NCBI GenBank assembly: GCA_003138515.1
Contig: PLGG01000062.1
Span: forward strand, 47,765 to 111,764
Direction: 5' to 3'
DNA: 64,000 nucleotides
Origin: Acidobacteriaceae bacterium
GTDB taxonomy: Bacteria; Acidobacteriota; Terriglobia; Terriglobales; Acidobacteriaceae
Part shown: piece by piece, positions 40,444-49,770 of the stretch
Position numbering within the stretch: the stretch's first letter is position 1
Layout of the letters: every line of letters starts with the position of its first letter
Position numbers and translations under genes: made by a program
The notes under the pieces: generated by a model
Database searches by the model: none
Told to the model about the DNA's origin: nothing
Seen by the model: only the letters and a program-made list of their open reading frames with translations

Positions 40444-40725
40444 ATGAAGAAGAGCCGGTATACCGAAGAGCAGATCATCGGGATCTTGAAGCAGCACGAG
40501 GCTGGGGTGAAAACGGCGGATCTGTGCCGTGAGCACGGGATCAGCGCGGCGACGTTCTATGGCTGGAAGTCGAAGTTTGGCGGCATGGAAGTGAGCGAGG
40601 CGCAGCGGCTGAAGGCGATGGAGGACGAGAACCGCCGGTTGAAGCTGTTGGTGGCGGAGCTGAGCCTGCATGGCGAGGCGCTGAAGGCAGTGATCCGAAA
40701 AAACGGGTGGAGCTTGCCGGTCTAA
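40444..40725 (+). CDS. IS3-family transposase OrfA
   Basis: MKKSRYTEEQIIGILKQHEAGVKTADLCREHGISAATFYGWKSKFGGM. Confidence 0.95.
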   Translation: MKKSRYTEEQIIGILKQHEAGVKTADLCREHGISAATFYGWKSKFGGMEVSEAQRLKAMEDENRRLKLLVAELSLHGEALKAVIRKNGWSLPV

Positions 40726-41633
40726 GAGAAGAGGTGGCGTTCGTCTCGGTCGAGTTCCGGCTGAGCGAACGCACGGCCTGCAAGCTGCTGGGCGTGGAGC
40801 GGTCGAGCTATCGGTATGAGCCTCGCCCGGACCGCAACATCGAACTACGCGAGGCGCTGGTGAAGCTGGCTCGGCAGAAGCCGCGCTACGGCTATCGAAG
40901 GCTGCATGTCTTGCTCCAACGTAGAGGCCACGAGGTCAACGTGAAGCGTGTTTACCGGCTGTATTCGGAAGAACGGCTGGCGGTTCGGCGCAGGAAGCGC
41001 AAGCATCTGGTGCGGGATCGTGCCCTGGCGCCCCGTCTGATCCGTCCTAACCAGGAGTGGGCGATGGACTTCATCGTGGATGGTCTGGCAACCGGGAGGA
41101 TGGTGCGGATCCTCAGCGTGGTGGATGCGTACACGCGTGAGTGCCTGGCGCTTGAGGCCGACACCAGCCTGGGCAGTGGGCGCGTGACGCGTGTGCTTGA
41201 GAGGCTGATCGAAGAGCGTGGCCGGCCGGAGAACGTGCGCTCGGACAACGGCCCAGAGTTCACCTCGCGGCGCATGCTGGGCTGGGCGGAAGACTGGAAG
41301 GTTGGGCTGGTGCACATCCAGCCGGGAAGGCCGATGCAGAATGGCCATGTCGAGAGCCTCCACGGAAGGTTGCGCGACGAGTGTCTCAACGCGCACTGGT
41401 TCCGCACGCTGAACGATGTAAGGAGTACCTTGGCAAGCTGGCGGCAGGAGTACAACTGCGAGCGTCCGCACAGCTCGCTCGACTACAGAACGCCGGAGGA
41501 GTTCCGGCAGAGAACAGGCTATGCAGATGTGGAAAGCACAGAACGCTTCCCACATCTGCACAGCCTCGACGGCGGCTGCGAGGTAATCTCGAAGCTAAAC
41601 CAAAACCGGGAAACTCTGGTTATCAATGGTTGA
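40707..41633 (+). CDS. IS3-family transposase OrfB (rve/DDE domain)
   Basis: WAMDFIVDGLATGRMVRILSVVDAYTRECLALEAD...VRSDNGPEFTSRRML...GRPMQNGHVESLHGRLRDECLN. Confidence 0.95.
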   Translation: MELAGLREEVAFVSVEFRLSERTACKLLGVERSSYRYEPRPDRNIELREALVKLARQKPRYGYRRLHVLLQRRGHEVNVKRVYRLYSEERLAVRRRKRKHLVRDRALAPRLIRPNQEWAMDFIVDGLATGRMVRILSVVDAYTRECLALEADTSLGSGRVTRVLERLIEERGRPENVRSDNGPEFTSRRMLGWAEDWKVGLVHIQPGRPMQNGHVESLHGRLRDECLNAHWFRTLNDVRSTLASWRQEYNCERPHSSLDYRTPEEFRQRTGYADVESTERFPHLHSLDGGCEVISKLNQNRETLVING

Positions 41634-41839
41634 GAAATCGGGGGCAGGTCATTTGCTGGTTCGGTTTCGTAGAGCGTGGCCGTATTCCTTGAAGTAACCC
41701 GTTCGGAGGCTTCGATTGGCTACGCAGAAGCGACACGCACAACTATTATAGAAACGTCTCGGAGACATGCCACCTCTAATTGCGTTAGCCTCCTTTTAGT
41801 GATTGAAGCTTCGCCGCCAATCTCAACTATGCGAAAGGT

Positions 41840-42373
41840 TCAAACAGGCTCTACCAACTCCGGCCTGTTATTCCTGACATTCCCGACAGCACGGCTCACC
41901 TTCCACGCCTTCATTTCCTCTGCCGAGAACGGTCTGAGCAAATCAACGGGCAAATGCGAAGGCTCTGCCAGAGCCATCCACCGTTCGTAATCCTTCCGTG
42001 CCACGATCACCGGCATTCGGCTGTGAATGGGCTTCAAGAGTTCATTCGGGTCTGTGGTCAATATCGTTTACGTCTGTAGCTCCTGACCGGTGGCTTTGTC
42101 CTTCCATGTGTCCCATAGACCGGCGAACGCGAACAATTCACCGCCCTTCAAGCTGATGGCATACGGTTGCTTCGTCTTCTCGTCAATCTTCTTCCATTCG
42201 TAAAACCAATCAGCAGGTACGAGGCAACGACGACGCTTCCATGGTTCTCGATACGCAGGACTCGTCGCGACCGTCTCAGCTTTGGCGTTGATCGTATTGA
42301 ATGCCGCTGTACCATCTTTCGACCAGAAGGGCACAAGCCCCCATCGCGCCTGGTTCCGAACGCCGCGCTTCAT
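41840..42373 (-). pseudogene. SRAP/HMCES-family (YedK-like) protein, truncated and interrupted
   Basis: RWGLVPFWSKD...INAKAETVATSPAYREPWKRRRCLVPADWFYEWKK...FAFAGLWDTWKD...ELQT*TILTTDPNELLKPIHSRMPVI; in-frame TAA at 42068-42070 and no N-terminal MCGR segment. Confidence 0.85.
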
Positions 42374-42533
42374 GAGTCACTTCGAGCGCCAATGAGGCCG
42401 GCCTGCCCCACCATCGTGCGCCGAGGCTCCATTTGTTCGGCGCTATCGAAAATGGCGCCCCCCAGAGTCCATCGGCGATCTGAAAGAAATTCTAGCTCTA
42501 CTGGCGGCTCAAAAGCCCTAAGCGCTGATCTGC

Positions 42534-42554
42534 GGGGGTATATTAGGGGGTACT
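42534..42554. repeat. Candidate integrase arm repeats (right), GGGGGTA x2
   Basis: GGGGGTATATTAGGGGGTACT about 50 bp inside the right att core. Confidence 0.55.
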
Positions 42555-42605
42555 TTACTGACATCGAAAAACATCTCTAAAAGATTCAGTCATTTGCAGG
42601 GAGAC

Positions 42606-42622
42606 TCGAGTCCCTCACTGCC
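42606..42622. repeat. attR: 17-bp duplicate of tRNA-Val 3' end
   Basis: TCGAGTCCCTCACTGCC identical to 18169-18185. Confidence 0.88.
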
Positions 42623-42773
42623 TTCGCCCGGGCGGCGCAGGCTATGGCTTGGCAGGCCATTTCAGACAGCCTGCCGCGGAGGCTGTAGCACCGAAGCTCA
42701 AAGGGCCCCGCCACAAATATGGGCACTTCGCAATGCCGTTGTACCCCGGCGCGAGCCACTCCTGCGCATCGCC

Positions 42774-43346
42774 TTATCTCAACGGAAAATAGCCTTGCAG
42801 CGACAAGTTGAATTTTTGCCAAAGATAGTTGTATGCGCCCTCTACTACAGGTAGTGTTTCTACTGCGATGGTCAGTTCCAATGGGTCGGATTTGCGCGAG
42901 ATCGTAATGCCGAGGGTCGTGATGCTGCGGTACGCGTGCACGAGCTGTATCACACGCTGTCCAATCGGGGCTTCGAAATCGACCGTTTCGCCCATTTCAA
43001 TGGTTCGCAGTTCATAACCATCAAGCAGGATGGTGTTCGTAAACCAGACGAGAGGAAGGAAGTCCCCCAACTTGGCAAGAAATGGCTTAGGGAGAATGAA
43101 CCTGACTCTGCCTAGCGTTGTTGCTCCCTGGGCTGCAATCGGGTTTGCGTATAACGCTAAGGGGGAAACGGTCGTGCCGGGATCAGGAAATGCGCCGTTG
43201 ACACCTGCGCCGCACTGACCGCAAAACATCGAGCCATCTTGAAGCAATTGCCCGCACTTGGGACAGCGCCTGACAGCGGCTCCGCATTGACCGCAGAAGG
43301 TTGCGCCATCTTTAAGCGGTTGCCCGCAATTCGCGCAGTCAGCCAT
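42774..43346 (-). CDS. Double zinc-ribbon protein
   Basis: MADCANCGQPLKDGATFCGQCGAAVRRCPKCGQLLQDGSMFCGQCGAG: four CxxC pairs. Confidence 0.85.
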   Translation of the reverse strand: MADCANCGQPLKDGATFCGQCGAAVRRCPKCGQLLQDGSMFCGQCGAGVNGAFPDPGTTVSPLALYANPIAAQGATTLGRVRFILPKPFLAKLGDFLPLVWFTNTILLDGYELRTIEMGETVDFEAPIGQRVIQLVHAYRSITTLGITISRKSDPLELTIAVETLPVVEGAYNYLWQKFNLSLQGYFPLR

Positions 43347-43574
43347 CAACACGCCTCGAAGCGAAAAGTGGTCGGGTAGTCTCGACAATCATAAGCACAT
43401 GCCCCGGGAACGTCAACGAATTGCGCACCGCATTCAGTGGTCAATTGGCTCTAAATTCTGAGAATGCCTGTCACCTTGGCCTCAGAGTGGATTCGCTAGA
43501 CGGATTTCTGTGGCTGCCATAGCGCCTGCTTTCGGCGATGATAGAAGTGGCAACACCAGGAGAGCAGCGAGATC

Positions 43575-45032
43575 GTGAATGAATTCCAGGCAGCGCCGGG
43601 AAAAACGGCGATCGTAGTGGGTGGCGGCGTGGCCGGCATGAGCGCGGCATGCGCGCTGGCCGAGGCTGGGTTGCGCGTCAAACTCGTCGAGCGCCGCGGC
43701 TACCTGGGCGGGCGCGCCAGCTCATACCGCCATCCCGGCGTCGATGAGGTCATCGACAACTGCCAGCATGTGCTTTTCGGCTGCTGCACGAATCTGATTG
43801 GTTTCTACCAGCGCATCGGCGTCGCGGAGCGCATCCGCTGGACGAGCACGATGACAATGATCGAGCCGGGCGGGCGGCGCACGCCGCTTAAATCGTCGCG
43901 ATGGCTGCCTGCTCCGCTGCATGGCCTGCCCAGCCTGCTTGCCGCCAAAGCTCTCACGCGCGACGACAAGATGGCTCTGGCGCAAGCGTTTCGGAAGTTG
44001 ATGCAACCGGTTCCACAGGATTCGCCCGAGACGCTGGGTGCGTGGCTCAAGCGCAACGGGCAAACTCCCGGCGCGATCGATCGCTTCTGGCGGCTGGTAA
44101 TTGCGAGCGCACTGAACGCCGATGTGGACGGGATCGCGCTGCCCTACGCCGCCAAAGTAATCCGCGAGCTGTTTCTGAACTCCGCTGAAGCAGGCAGCAT
44201 GGGGATGGGCACCGTGCCGCTGAGCGAGCTTTATGCCGGCGCGGAGCAGTTTCTCCGTGAGCACGGCGGCGAAGTCGTGTTCAACGCGAGCGTGGAGGGC
44301 GCTGTGTGGGACGAGGAAACGTCGCAATGGACCCTGGCGACCCGGACGGGCGAGCAGCTTGCGGACTTTCTGGTGCTGGCGCTGCCGTTTGAGGGAACGG
44401 CGCAACTGCTGCCGCATATGCCGCCTGCGGACGGAGTCGACGCGTTGGCTGGCCAAATCGGAAAACATGAGCATGGGCCCATTTGCAGCGTGCATCTGTG
44501 GTTTGATCGCGAAATTACCGACCTCGACCACGCAGTGTTACTCGACCGTGAGATTCACTGGATGTACAACAAGAGCCGGCTGCAGCCCTGGCGCAAGACG
44601 AAGGGCACCTACCTCGAACTCGTCGTCAGCGCGTCGCAAAAATTTGCCGCCCTGAGCCGCGAAGAGGCAATTGATCTCACCGTGCGCGAGCTCGCCGAAT
44701 TCTTTCCCGAGGTTGCTGGGGCGAAGTTGGAAAAAGCGGCGCTGGTGAAGGAAGTCCGCGCCACCTTTACCGTGCCGCCAGGAATCGATGCGGCAAGACC
44801 GACCGCCATCTCGCCGTGGCCGAACTGCGTGCTTGCCGGCGACTGGATTCAGACCGGCTGGCCCTCGACAATGGAAAGCGCCGCGCGAAGCGGGCATCTG
44901 GCGGCGGAGGCGGTATGCGCGGCAATGGGCGGCGCGTGTAGTTATCTGAATCCGGATCTCAAGCCAAAGGGCCTGATGCGTTTCATTCGGCGAAAACAGC
45001 AGAATAGCATGATCTTTCTTTCGCAAGATTGA
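43575..45032 (+). CDS. hpnE: Hydroxysqualene dehydroxylase-like FAD oxidoreductase
   Basis: AIVVGGGVAGMSAACALAEAGLRVKLVERRGYLGGRASSYRHPGVDEVIDNCQHVLFGCCTNLIGFYQRIG...LAGDWIQTGWPSTMESAARSG. Confidence 0.92.
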   Translation: MNEFQAAPGKTAIVVGGGVAGMSAACALAEAGLRVKLVERRGYLGGRASSYRHPGVDEVIDNCQHVLFGCCTNLIGFYQRIGVAERIRWTSTMTMIEPGGRRTPLKSSRWLPAPLHGLPSLLAAKALTRDDKMALAQAFRKLMQPVPQDSPETLGAWLKRNGQTPGAIDRFWRLVIASALNADVDGIALPYAAKVIRELFLNSAEAGSMGMGTVPLSELYAGAEQFLREHGGEVVFNASVEGAVWDEETSQWTLATRTGEQLADFLVLALPFEGTAQLLPHMPPADGVDALAGQIGKHEHGPICSVHLWFDREITDLDHAVLLDREIHWMYNKSRLQPWRKTKGTYLELVVSASQKFAALSREEAIDLTVRELAEFFPEVAGAKLEKAALVKEVRATFTVPPGIDAARPTAISPWPNCVLAGDWIQTGWPSTMESAARSGHLAAEAVCAAMGGACSYLNPDLKPKGLMRFIRRKQQNSMIFLSQD

Positions 45033-45044
45033 GGAGGATCAATC

Positions 45045-45743
45045 GTGCCTGGGGACAATGTTCAAAGTAACGAGTTGCTGCGTGTGGAACGGAGTGCGCT
45101 CGGCTGGACCGCGGGTGTTTACGGTATCTACGCCGGTATTCTGGGCGGAGAACACGGGTTCTTTGAGGCTCTTCAAGGAAATACCGCGACTGCGCACTTG
45201 AGAATCTTCGCTGTCTCCTGGGAGCTACCGTTCCCCTTTGGACACGAGCCAGCGATGACCCTGATTCCCAATTTTCTGGCTACGGGAATCGCGGCTATGC
45301 TTTGCAGTGTAGTGATGATCATTTGGTCGACGCGATTCATTCGCGGAGAGCGCGGCGGGGTGGTTCTCGCGCTGCTTTCGGTGGTTCTGCTTCTCGTGGG
45401 CGGCGGGTTCGGCCCGATCTCGCTGTTGATGGTGGCCTGCATTGCCGCGAGCCGGATCGGCAAGCCGCTCAGGATGAGTCGGGGGTTGATTCCGCCGGTC
45501 TTGTGTCATGCTCTGGCGCGACTTTGGCCGTGGGTGTTTGTCGCGTCGCTGGTGTGGGTACCGGCGGAATTCGCTGCCGGGCAGATCTTTCACTTGCATA
45601 ATGACCATCGGCAGATCCTGACAAATCTGAATTTACTGCTCACATACCCAATGCTGGGTCTGTTCGCGCTGGGGCTCGTCTCGGCCATTGCACGGGGGAT
45701 TGAAGGGCAGAACTCCGGGAGGGTTTCGAGCGGGGCGACCTAA
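45045..45743 (+). CDS. Polytopic membrane hypothetical protein
   Basis: GTG start after hpnE; several TM segments. Confidence 0.65.
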   Translation: MPGDNVQSNELLRVERSALGWTAGVYGIYAGILGGEHGFFEALQGNTATAHLRIFAVSWELPFPFGHEPAMTLIPNFLATGIAAMLCSVVMIIWSTRFIRGERGGVVLALLSVVLLLVGGGFGPISLLMVACIAASRIGKPLRMSRGLIPPVLCHALARLWPWVFVASLVWVPAEFAAGQIFHLHNDHRQILTNLNLLLTYPMLGLFALGLVSAIARGIEGQNSGRVSSGAT

Positions 45744-45775
45744 CTTGGCGGTTGTGCGAGTGGGCAGGGGCTACT

Positions 45776-46198
45776 TCAATGCGCCAGCAAGTACACCCCA
45801 ATGCACACCAACCCGGCGGCCGCCCACCTGCGCCGGTCGACGTTCTCTTTGAGGAAGATTTTTCCGGCAACGGCGTTGGTCACCAGCGTGAGCGAGGCCG
45901 AAGCCGGAGCGACCAGGCTCAGGTTCAGGTGATTGAGAGCGAAGAGCAGCGAAAAGAACGCCACGGCGAGAAAAAAGACGCCGGCAAAGAAAAGCGGGCT
46001 GGTGAGTACAGCGCGGATCGCGCCCCTCATGCCTGACCGCGCGCGAATCTGGTCGAGGTCACCGACTGACTTCATGGCGGCGGCGGTAAACACTTCGCCG
46101 GCCGTGGAAGCGAGGACGACGGCTCCGATCGCGGCGGCAGTAAGCCAGGGATTGGCCGTTGTTGCGAAAGGCAAAAATGAGAAGGCGAGCGTCATCAT
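45776..46198 (-). CDS. EamA-like half transporter
   Basis: 4-TM EamA half (NLSLVAPASASLTLVTNAVAGKIFLKENVDRRRWAAAGLVCIGVYLL). Confidence 0.8.
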   Translation of the reverse strand: MMTLAFSFLPFATTANPWLTAAAIGAVVLASTAGEVFTAAAMKSVGDLDQIRARSGMRGAIRAVLTSPLFFAGVFFLAVAFFSLLFALNHLNLSLVAPASASLTLVTNAVAGKIFLKENVDRRRWAAAGLVCIGVYLLAH

Positions 46199-46650
46199 CG
46201 TTGCCCCCCGGTGACGACAGTCTCTTCCGGCAATGCTTCCTCGGCAATAGGCGCGGGGTGTTGGGTGAGGGAAGGCCCCTGCGCAACAAAGCTCACGCCG
46301 AGTGTGATGAGGACGATTCCGGCCCAGCGCTCGAGCGAGATGGCTTCATGCAGCCAGAATCGCGAGAGGAACGCGACAATGACGTTCCCGAAAGCCGTGG
46401 CGGGCAACACAAACGTCAGATCGGCCCAGGAGAGCGCGGTCAGATAGCTGGCGAAGAAACCGATCAGAAGAGCGATGCCTGCCGCGATCCAGGGCGTGAA
46501 GACAGCGGCGATGAGCGCGCCCGGATCAGCAAGCGAGATTGATGGCATCGCAGTCATGCCGCGCGAGAGGCAACTGTCCCCGAGAGGTGCGCAGACGGCA
46601 ACCAGGCTCAGGATCAGGTACTGACGCGGCAAGAGTTTGTGTTGAACCAT
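46195..46650 (-). CDS. EamA-like half transporter
   Basis: DLTFVLPATAFGNVIVAFLSRFWLHEAISLERWAGIVLITLGVSFVA; overlaps the downstream half. Confidence 0.8.
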   Translation of the reverse strand: MVQHKLLPRQYLILSLVAVCAPLGDSCLSRGMTAMPSISLADPGALIAAVFTPWIAAGIALLIGFFASYLTALSWADLTFVLPATAFGNVIVAFLSRFWLHEAISLERWAGIVLITLGVSFVAQGPSLTQHPAPIAEEALPEETVVTGGQR

Positions 46651-46695
46651 CAGTCCAGTATCTTGCAGTTCCGATGTAGAAGGCCTAAAGAAGTT

Positions 46696-46730
46696 GAGGG
46701 TGGACGTTCGCCGCGGCGGACGCCACCCTC
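46696..46730. repeat. Long near-perfect hairpin between EamA and hpnJ genes
   Basis: GAGGGTGGACGTTCGCCG / CGGCGGACGCCACCCTC, one bulge and one wobble, no loop. Confidence 0.75.
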
Positions 46731-46752
46731 GATGTTAAGGCCCGGAGATTCC

Positions 46753-48228
46753 CTATGCGCCTGCGCCAACAATGGGTGCGGTCGGCGTGGCCTGCTGCCT
46801 GCGCGTCTCTTTCACCATCTTGTTGCGCTGCGCGCGCAGCTTGAGGAATGCCTTGGCTTCGACGTACAGGCGAGGCAGATCGCGATTCATCATGGCCTTC
46901 CACACCACTCGGAAGGCGGCCTTGGGACGGAAGTAGTACTCGTCGTAGAAGCGGTGCACCATCTCCATCACGTAATCGGTGGGCAGGCCGGGGTACTCGA
47001 TGTGCGCCATCTGGTGGCCGCCGCCGTCCTGCATGTTGTTGTTGGTGATGAAGCCGTTCTGGGCGGCGTACTCATAGAACTCAGTGCCTGGATAGGCGTG
47101 CGCGATAGAGACCTGAATGGTCTCGACATCGAGCGACTTGGCGAAGTTGATCGTGTTGCGGATGGATTCTCTCGTCTCGCCCGGAAGTCCGAGGATAAAG
47201 TCGCCGTGAATGGTGAGGCCAAGGTCGCGGCAATCCTTGGCGAAGGCGCGAGCGCGCTCGACGGTTGCGCCCTTCTTGATGTTCTTGAGGATCTGCGGAT
47301 CGCCCGATTCGAATCCGACGATGAGTAGCCGGCAACCGGCTTCGCGCATGGCCTTCAGCGTGTCGTAATCGGTCGTTACACGCGATGTGCAACTCCAGGT
47401 GAGGCCGAGCGGCCTCAGTTTTTCGCAGAGCTCGATGGTGCGTACCTTTTGGATGTTGAAGGTATCGTCGTCAAAGAAGAATTCCTTCACTTCGGGGAAG
47501 TTTTCCTTGGCCCATTTCATTTCCGCGGCGACGTCATCGCTGGAGCGCTTGCGCCAGGCGTGCCCGCTCAGCGTCTGCGGCCACAGGCAGAAAGTGCATT
47601 GCGCCGGGCAGCCGCGCGTGGAGTAGAGCGCGATATAGGGATGGAGCAGGAAGGGCACGTTGTAGCGCGTTACATCCATGTCGCGCTTGTAAATCTTGGT
47701 GGCCCAGGGCATCGCGTCAAGATCTTCGATCTGCGGGCGGTCGGGGTTGTGGACGATCTGCCCGTCCTTCTTGTAGCTGATGCCCAAAATCTCGTTGAGC
47801 GGTTTGCCCTGGGCGTACTCCACGACAGAGTAATCGAATTCTCTGCGGCAAATGAAGTCGAGCGCAGCGCACTCATTCAGGGCGCGGTCGGGGTCCGTCG
47901 TGACCGGCGGGCCTACGAACGCAACGCGGATGGATGGGTTGGCCGCTTTGATGGCCTCAGCCAGGCGCTGGTCGCCTTCCCAGCCGACCGTCGAGGTAAA
48001 GAGCACAAGAAACTCGTACTCCTTGCAGATATCGATGGTTTCCTGAGCAGTCACGTGGTGGGGAGGCGCATCGAGCAGCCGTGAACCCTCAAGCAGGCCG
48101 GCAGGATACGTGAGCCAGACCGGGTACCAGTAAGACTCGATCTCGCGAGTCGCCGGCCAGCGCGAACTTGCGCCGCCATCGAAGTTCTTAAACGAAGGAG
48201 GGTTGAGGAAGAGTGTTTTCAGTGGCAT
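46753..48228 (-). CDS. hpnJ: Hopanoid biosynthesis-associated radical SAM protein HpnJ
   Basis: LKTLFLNPPSFKNFDGGASSRWPATREIESYWYPVWLTYPAGLLEGSRLLDAPPHHV...YSTRGCPAQCTFCLWPQ (CxxxCxxC). Confidence 0.93.
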   Translation of the reverse strand: MPLKTLFLNPPSFKNFDGGASSRWPATREIESYWYPVWLTYPAGLLEGSRLLDAPPHHVTAQETIDICKEYEFLVLFTSTVGWEGDQRLAEAIKAANPSIRVAFVGPPVTTDPDRALNECAALDFICRREFDYSVVEYAQGKPLNEILGISYKKDGQIVHNPDRPQIEDLDAMPWATKIYKRDMDVTRYNVPFLLHPYIALYSTRGCPAQCTFCLWPQTLSGHAWRKRSSDDVAAEMKWAKENFPEVKEFFFDDDTFNIQKVRTIELCEKLRPLGLTWSCTSRVTTDYDTLKAMREAGCRLLIVGFESGDPQILKNIKKGATVERARAFAKDCRDLGLTIHGDFILGLPGETRESIRNTINFAKSLDVETIQVSIAHAYPGTEFYEYAAQNGFITNNNMQDGGGHQMAHIEYPGLPTDYVMEMVHRFYDEYYFRPKAAFRVVWKAMMNRDLPRLYVEAKAFLKLRAQRNKMVKETRRQQATPTAPIVGAGA

Positions 48229-48419
48229 GGCCATCTCCTTCATTCTACCATTCAGGCTGTTTTGTTAGACGGATCGCCCCAGAAACACGGGTCAGGCGAA
48301 AACCGCAGAATTGCAGGCCTGGCTGCGCATATAAGCCATGCGGAATCAGTCCATTGTCACGATTTCTTCCACCGCTGAATGCGGTTTGGAGGGGTTGCTC
48401 CGGGGATACCCGGCCGCAA

Positions 48420-49763
48420 TTACTTGGCGTGCAGCTCGTTAAGCCAGTCCTGCATGTGGCCAAGAGCGCGCAGCAGGTCGAGTCGCGCTTTGCTCAGGTC
48501 GAGCCCGGCGTCGAGCGCGTCGAGGTATTTCTGGCGCTCATCGATGCGGGCCTGTTGCTCGGCGGTGGGCGAAAGCTGCGGCGGCGCGCCGGGAGTGCCG
48601 GTCGCGCCATTCCCAACTTCCAGCTGCGCAACGACGCTCTTCAACTGCTCCGTCGCGATTTGCTGCTTAAGGCTTGCGACTTCAGCCTGGGCATCGAGCT
48701 CGCGCAAACTCGCAGTGAGCTGGCTGATCTGAATGTCATTCTGTTGCTGTGCCTGCTCGGCCTCGACCTTCGCGCGCAGGGCCTCGGCCGCGGAGACCTT
48801 GGCCTTTGCGCGAACGGCAAAGTCGAAGAAGGGAACCGAAATCTGGAGACCGAAACTTATATTGTTAGGAGTGAAGTTGTTGTAGTACTTGCTGTAGCTG
48901 TTCAGCTCATTGGAGTCGTAGTTATAGACAGCGCCGAATCCGATCGAAGGGCGGCGCCAGGCCAAGTCAGCTCCCTTTGCCTCCAGCAGCTTGGAACGCG
49001 CCAGGACATTCGCGGATTGAATGCCGAGAAGGGGCTGCGGCGCTTCGTCGGCGGAGACGGCAGGAATGTCGGGAATGCTGGCGTGATCGGGGACGATGGA
49101 GCCGACGGGCAGACCGGTGAGCGTCGCAAGTTGCTTGGCAAGGGTGGCGAATCGAGTTTCAAGGTGCAGGCGGCTGAGCTTGAGCTGCGCCGCCGTCAAC
49201 TTTGTTTGCAGCAGAGAGCTGAGGGGATCGATCCCGGCTTCAGTGCGCTGTTCCTCGATGGCGACAAGACGGGCCGCATTCTTTTCCTGTTCGCTGACAG
49301 CTCCAAGCTCGTTGTTTACCGTGTCCATCTCGATGTAGGCCGTCGAGGCGTCGAGAGCAACCTGCTCCTTTGCATCCTTGAGATTCAGGTTGGCGGCCTC
49401 CACGCCGGCCCGTGCAGCCTTGGTGTACTGCCGTTGCGAGAAGCTGAGAACCAGCGACTGCATCGAAGCGCTTCCTACAGAGGGCTGGCCGGTTGGGAAA
49501 CCGTGAGAGTAGCCGATCTGGGATCCGATGACAAAGTTGGGGATATATGCGTCTTCTGTCTGGCCGAGGGCGGCCTGCGCCTTTTGAAGGTCGGCGTTGG
49601 CGAGTTTGACGGCGCTCGAGTTTTGCTGAGCCATCTCAACCACAGTGGTGAGCGAGACCTGCGCCGGCGCAAGAGCACATGTGCAGGCAAGCGTCATGGT
49701 TGCTAATGCCGGCGCCATGAACCCCAGCGATTTCTGTCGAAATCTCACATTCGCCTTTCGCAT
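48420..49763 (-). CDS. TolC-family outer membrane factor
   Basis: Signal-like N-terminus, repeated TolC helices (SAVKLANADLQKAQAALGQTEDAYIPNF...). Confidence 0.88.
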   Translation of the reverse strand: MRKANVRFRQKSLGFMAPALATMTLACTCALAPAQVSLTTVVEMAQQNSSAVKLANADLQKAQAALGQTEDAYIPNFVIGSQIGYSHGFPTGQPSVGSASMQSLVLSFSQRQYTKAARAGVEAANLNLKDAKEQVALDASTAYIEMDTVNNELGAVSEQEKNAARLVAIEEQRTEAGIDPLSSLLQTKLTAAQLKLSRLHLETRFATLAKQLATLTGLPVGSIVPDHASIPDIPAVSADEAPQPLLGIQSANVLARSKLLEAKGADLAWRRPSIGFGAVYNYDSNELNSYSKYYNNFTPNNISFGLQISVPFFDFAVRAKAKVSAAEALRAKVEAEQAQQQNDIQISQLTASLRELDAQAEVASLKQQIATEQLKSVVAQLEVGNGATGTPGAPPQLSPTAEQQARIDERQKYLDALDAGLDLSKARLDLLRALGHMQDWLNELHAK

Positions 49764-49770
49764 GAGTGTT

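Larger units (their letters stand above)
40373..41651 (+). mobile_element. IS3-family insertion sequence (IS407-like group), apparently complete
   Basis: Terminal TGACCTGCCCCCG at both ends in inverted orientation; flanking TTTG direct repeats (40369-40372 and 41652-41655); two overlapping transposase ORFs. Confidence 0.92.
39709..41723. repeat. 45-bp perfect inverted repeat pair (39709-39753 and 41679-41723)
   Basis: GTAGCCAATCGAAGCCTCCGAACGGGTTACTTCAAGGAATACGGC and its exact reverse complement. Confidence 0.9.

Noticed and set aside
40845-41561. Minus-strand ORF inside the IS
   Set aside because: Antisense of OrfB transposase.
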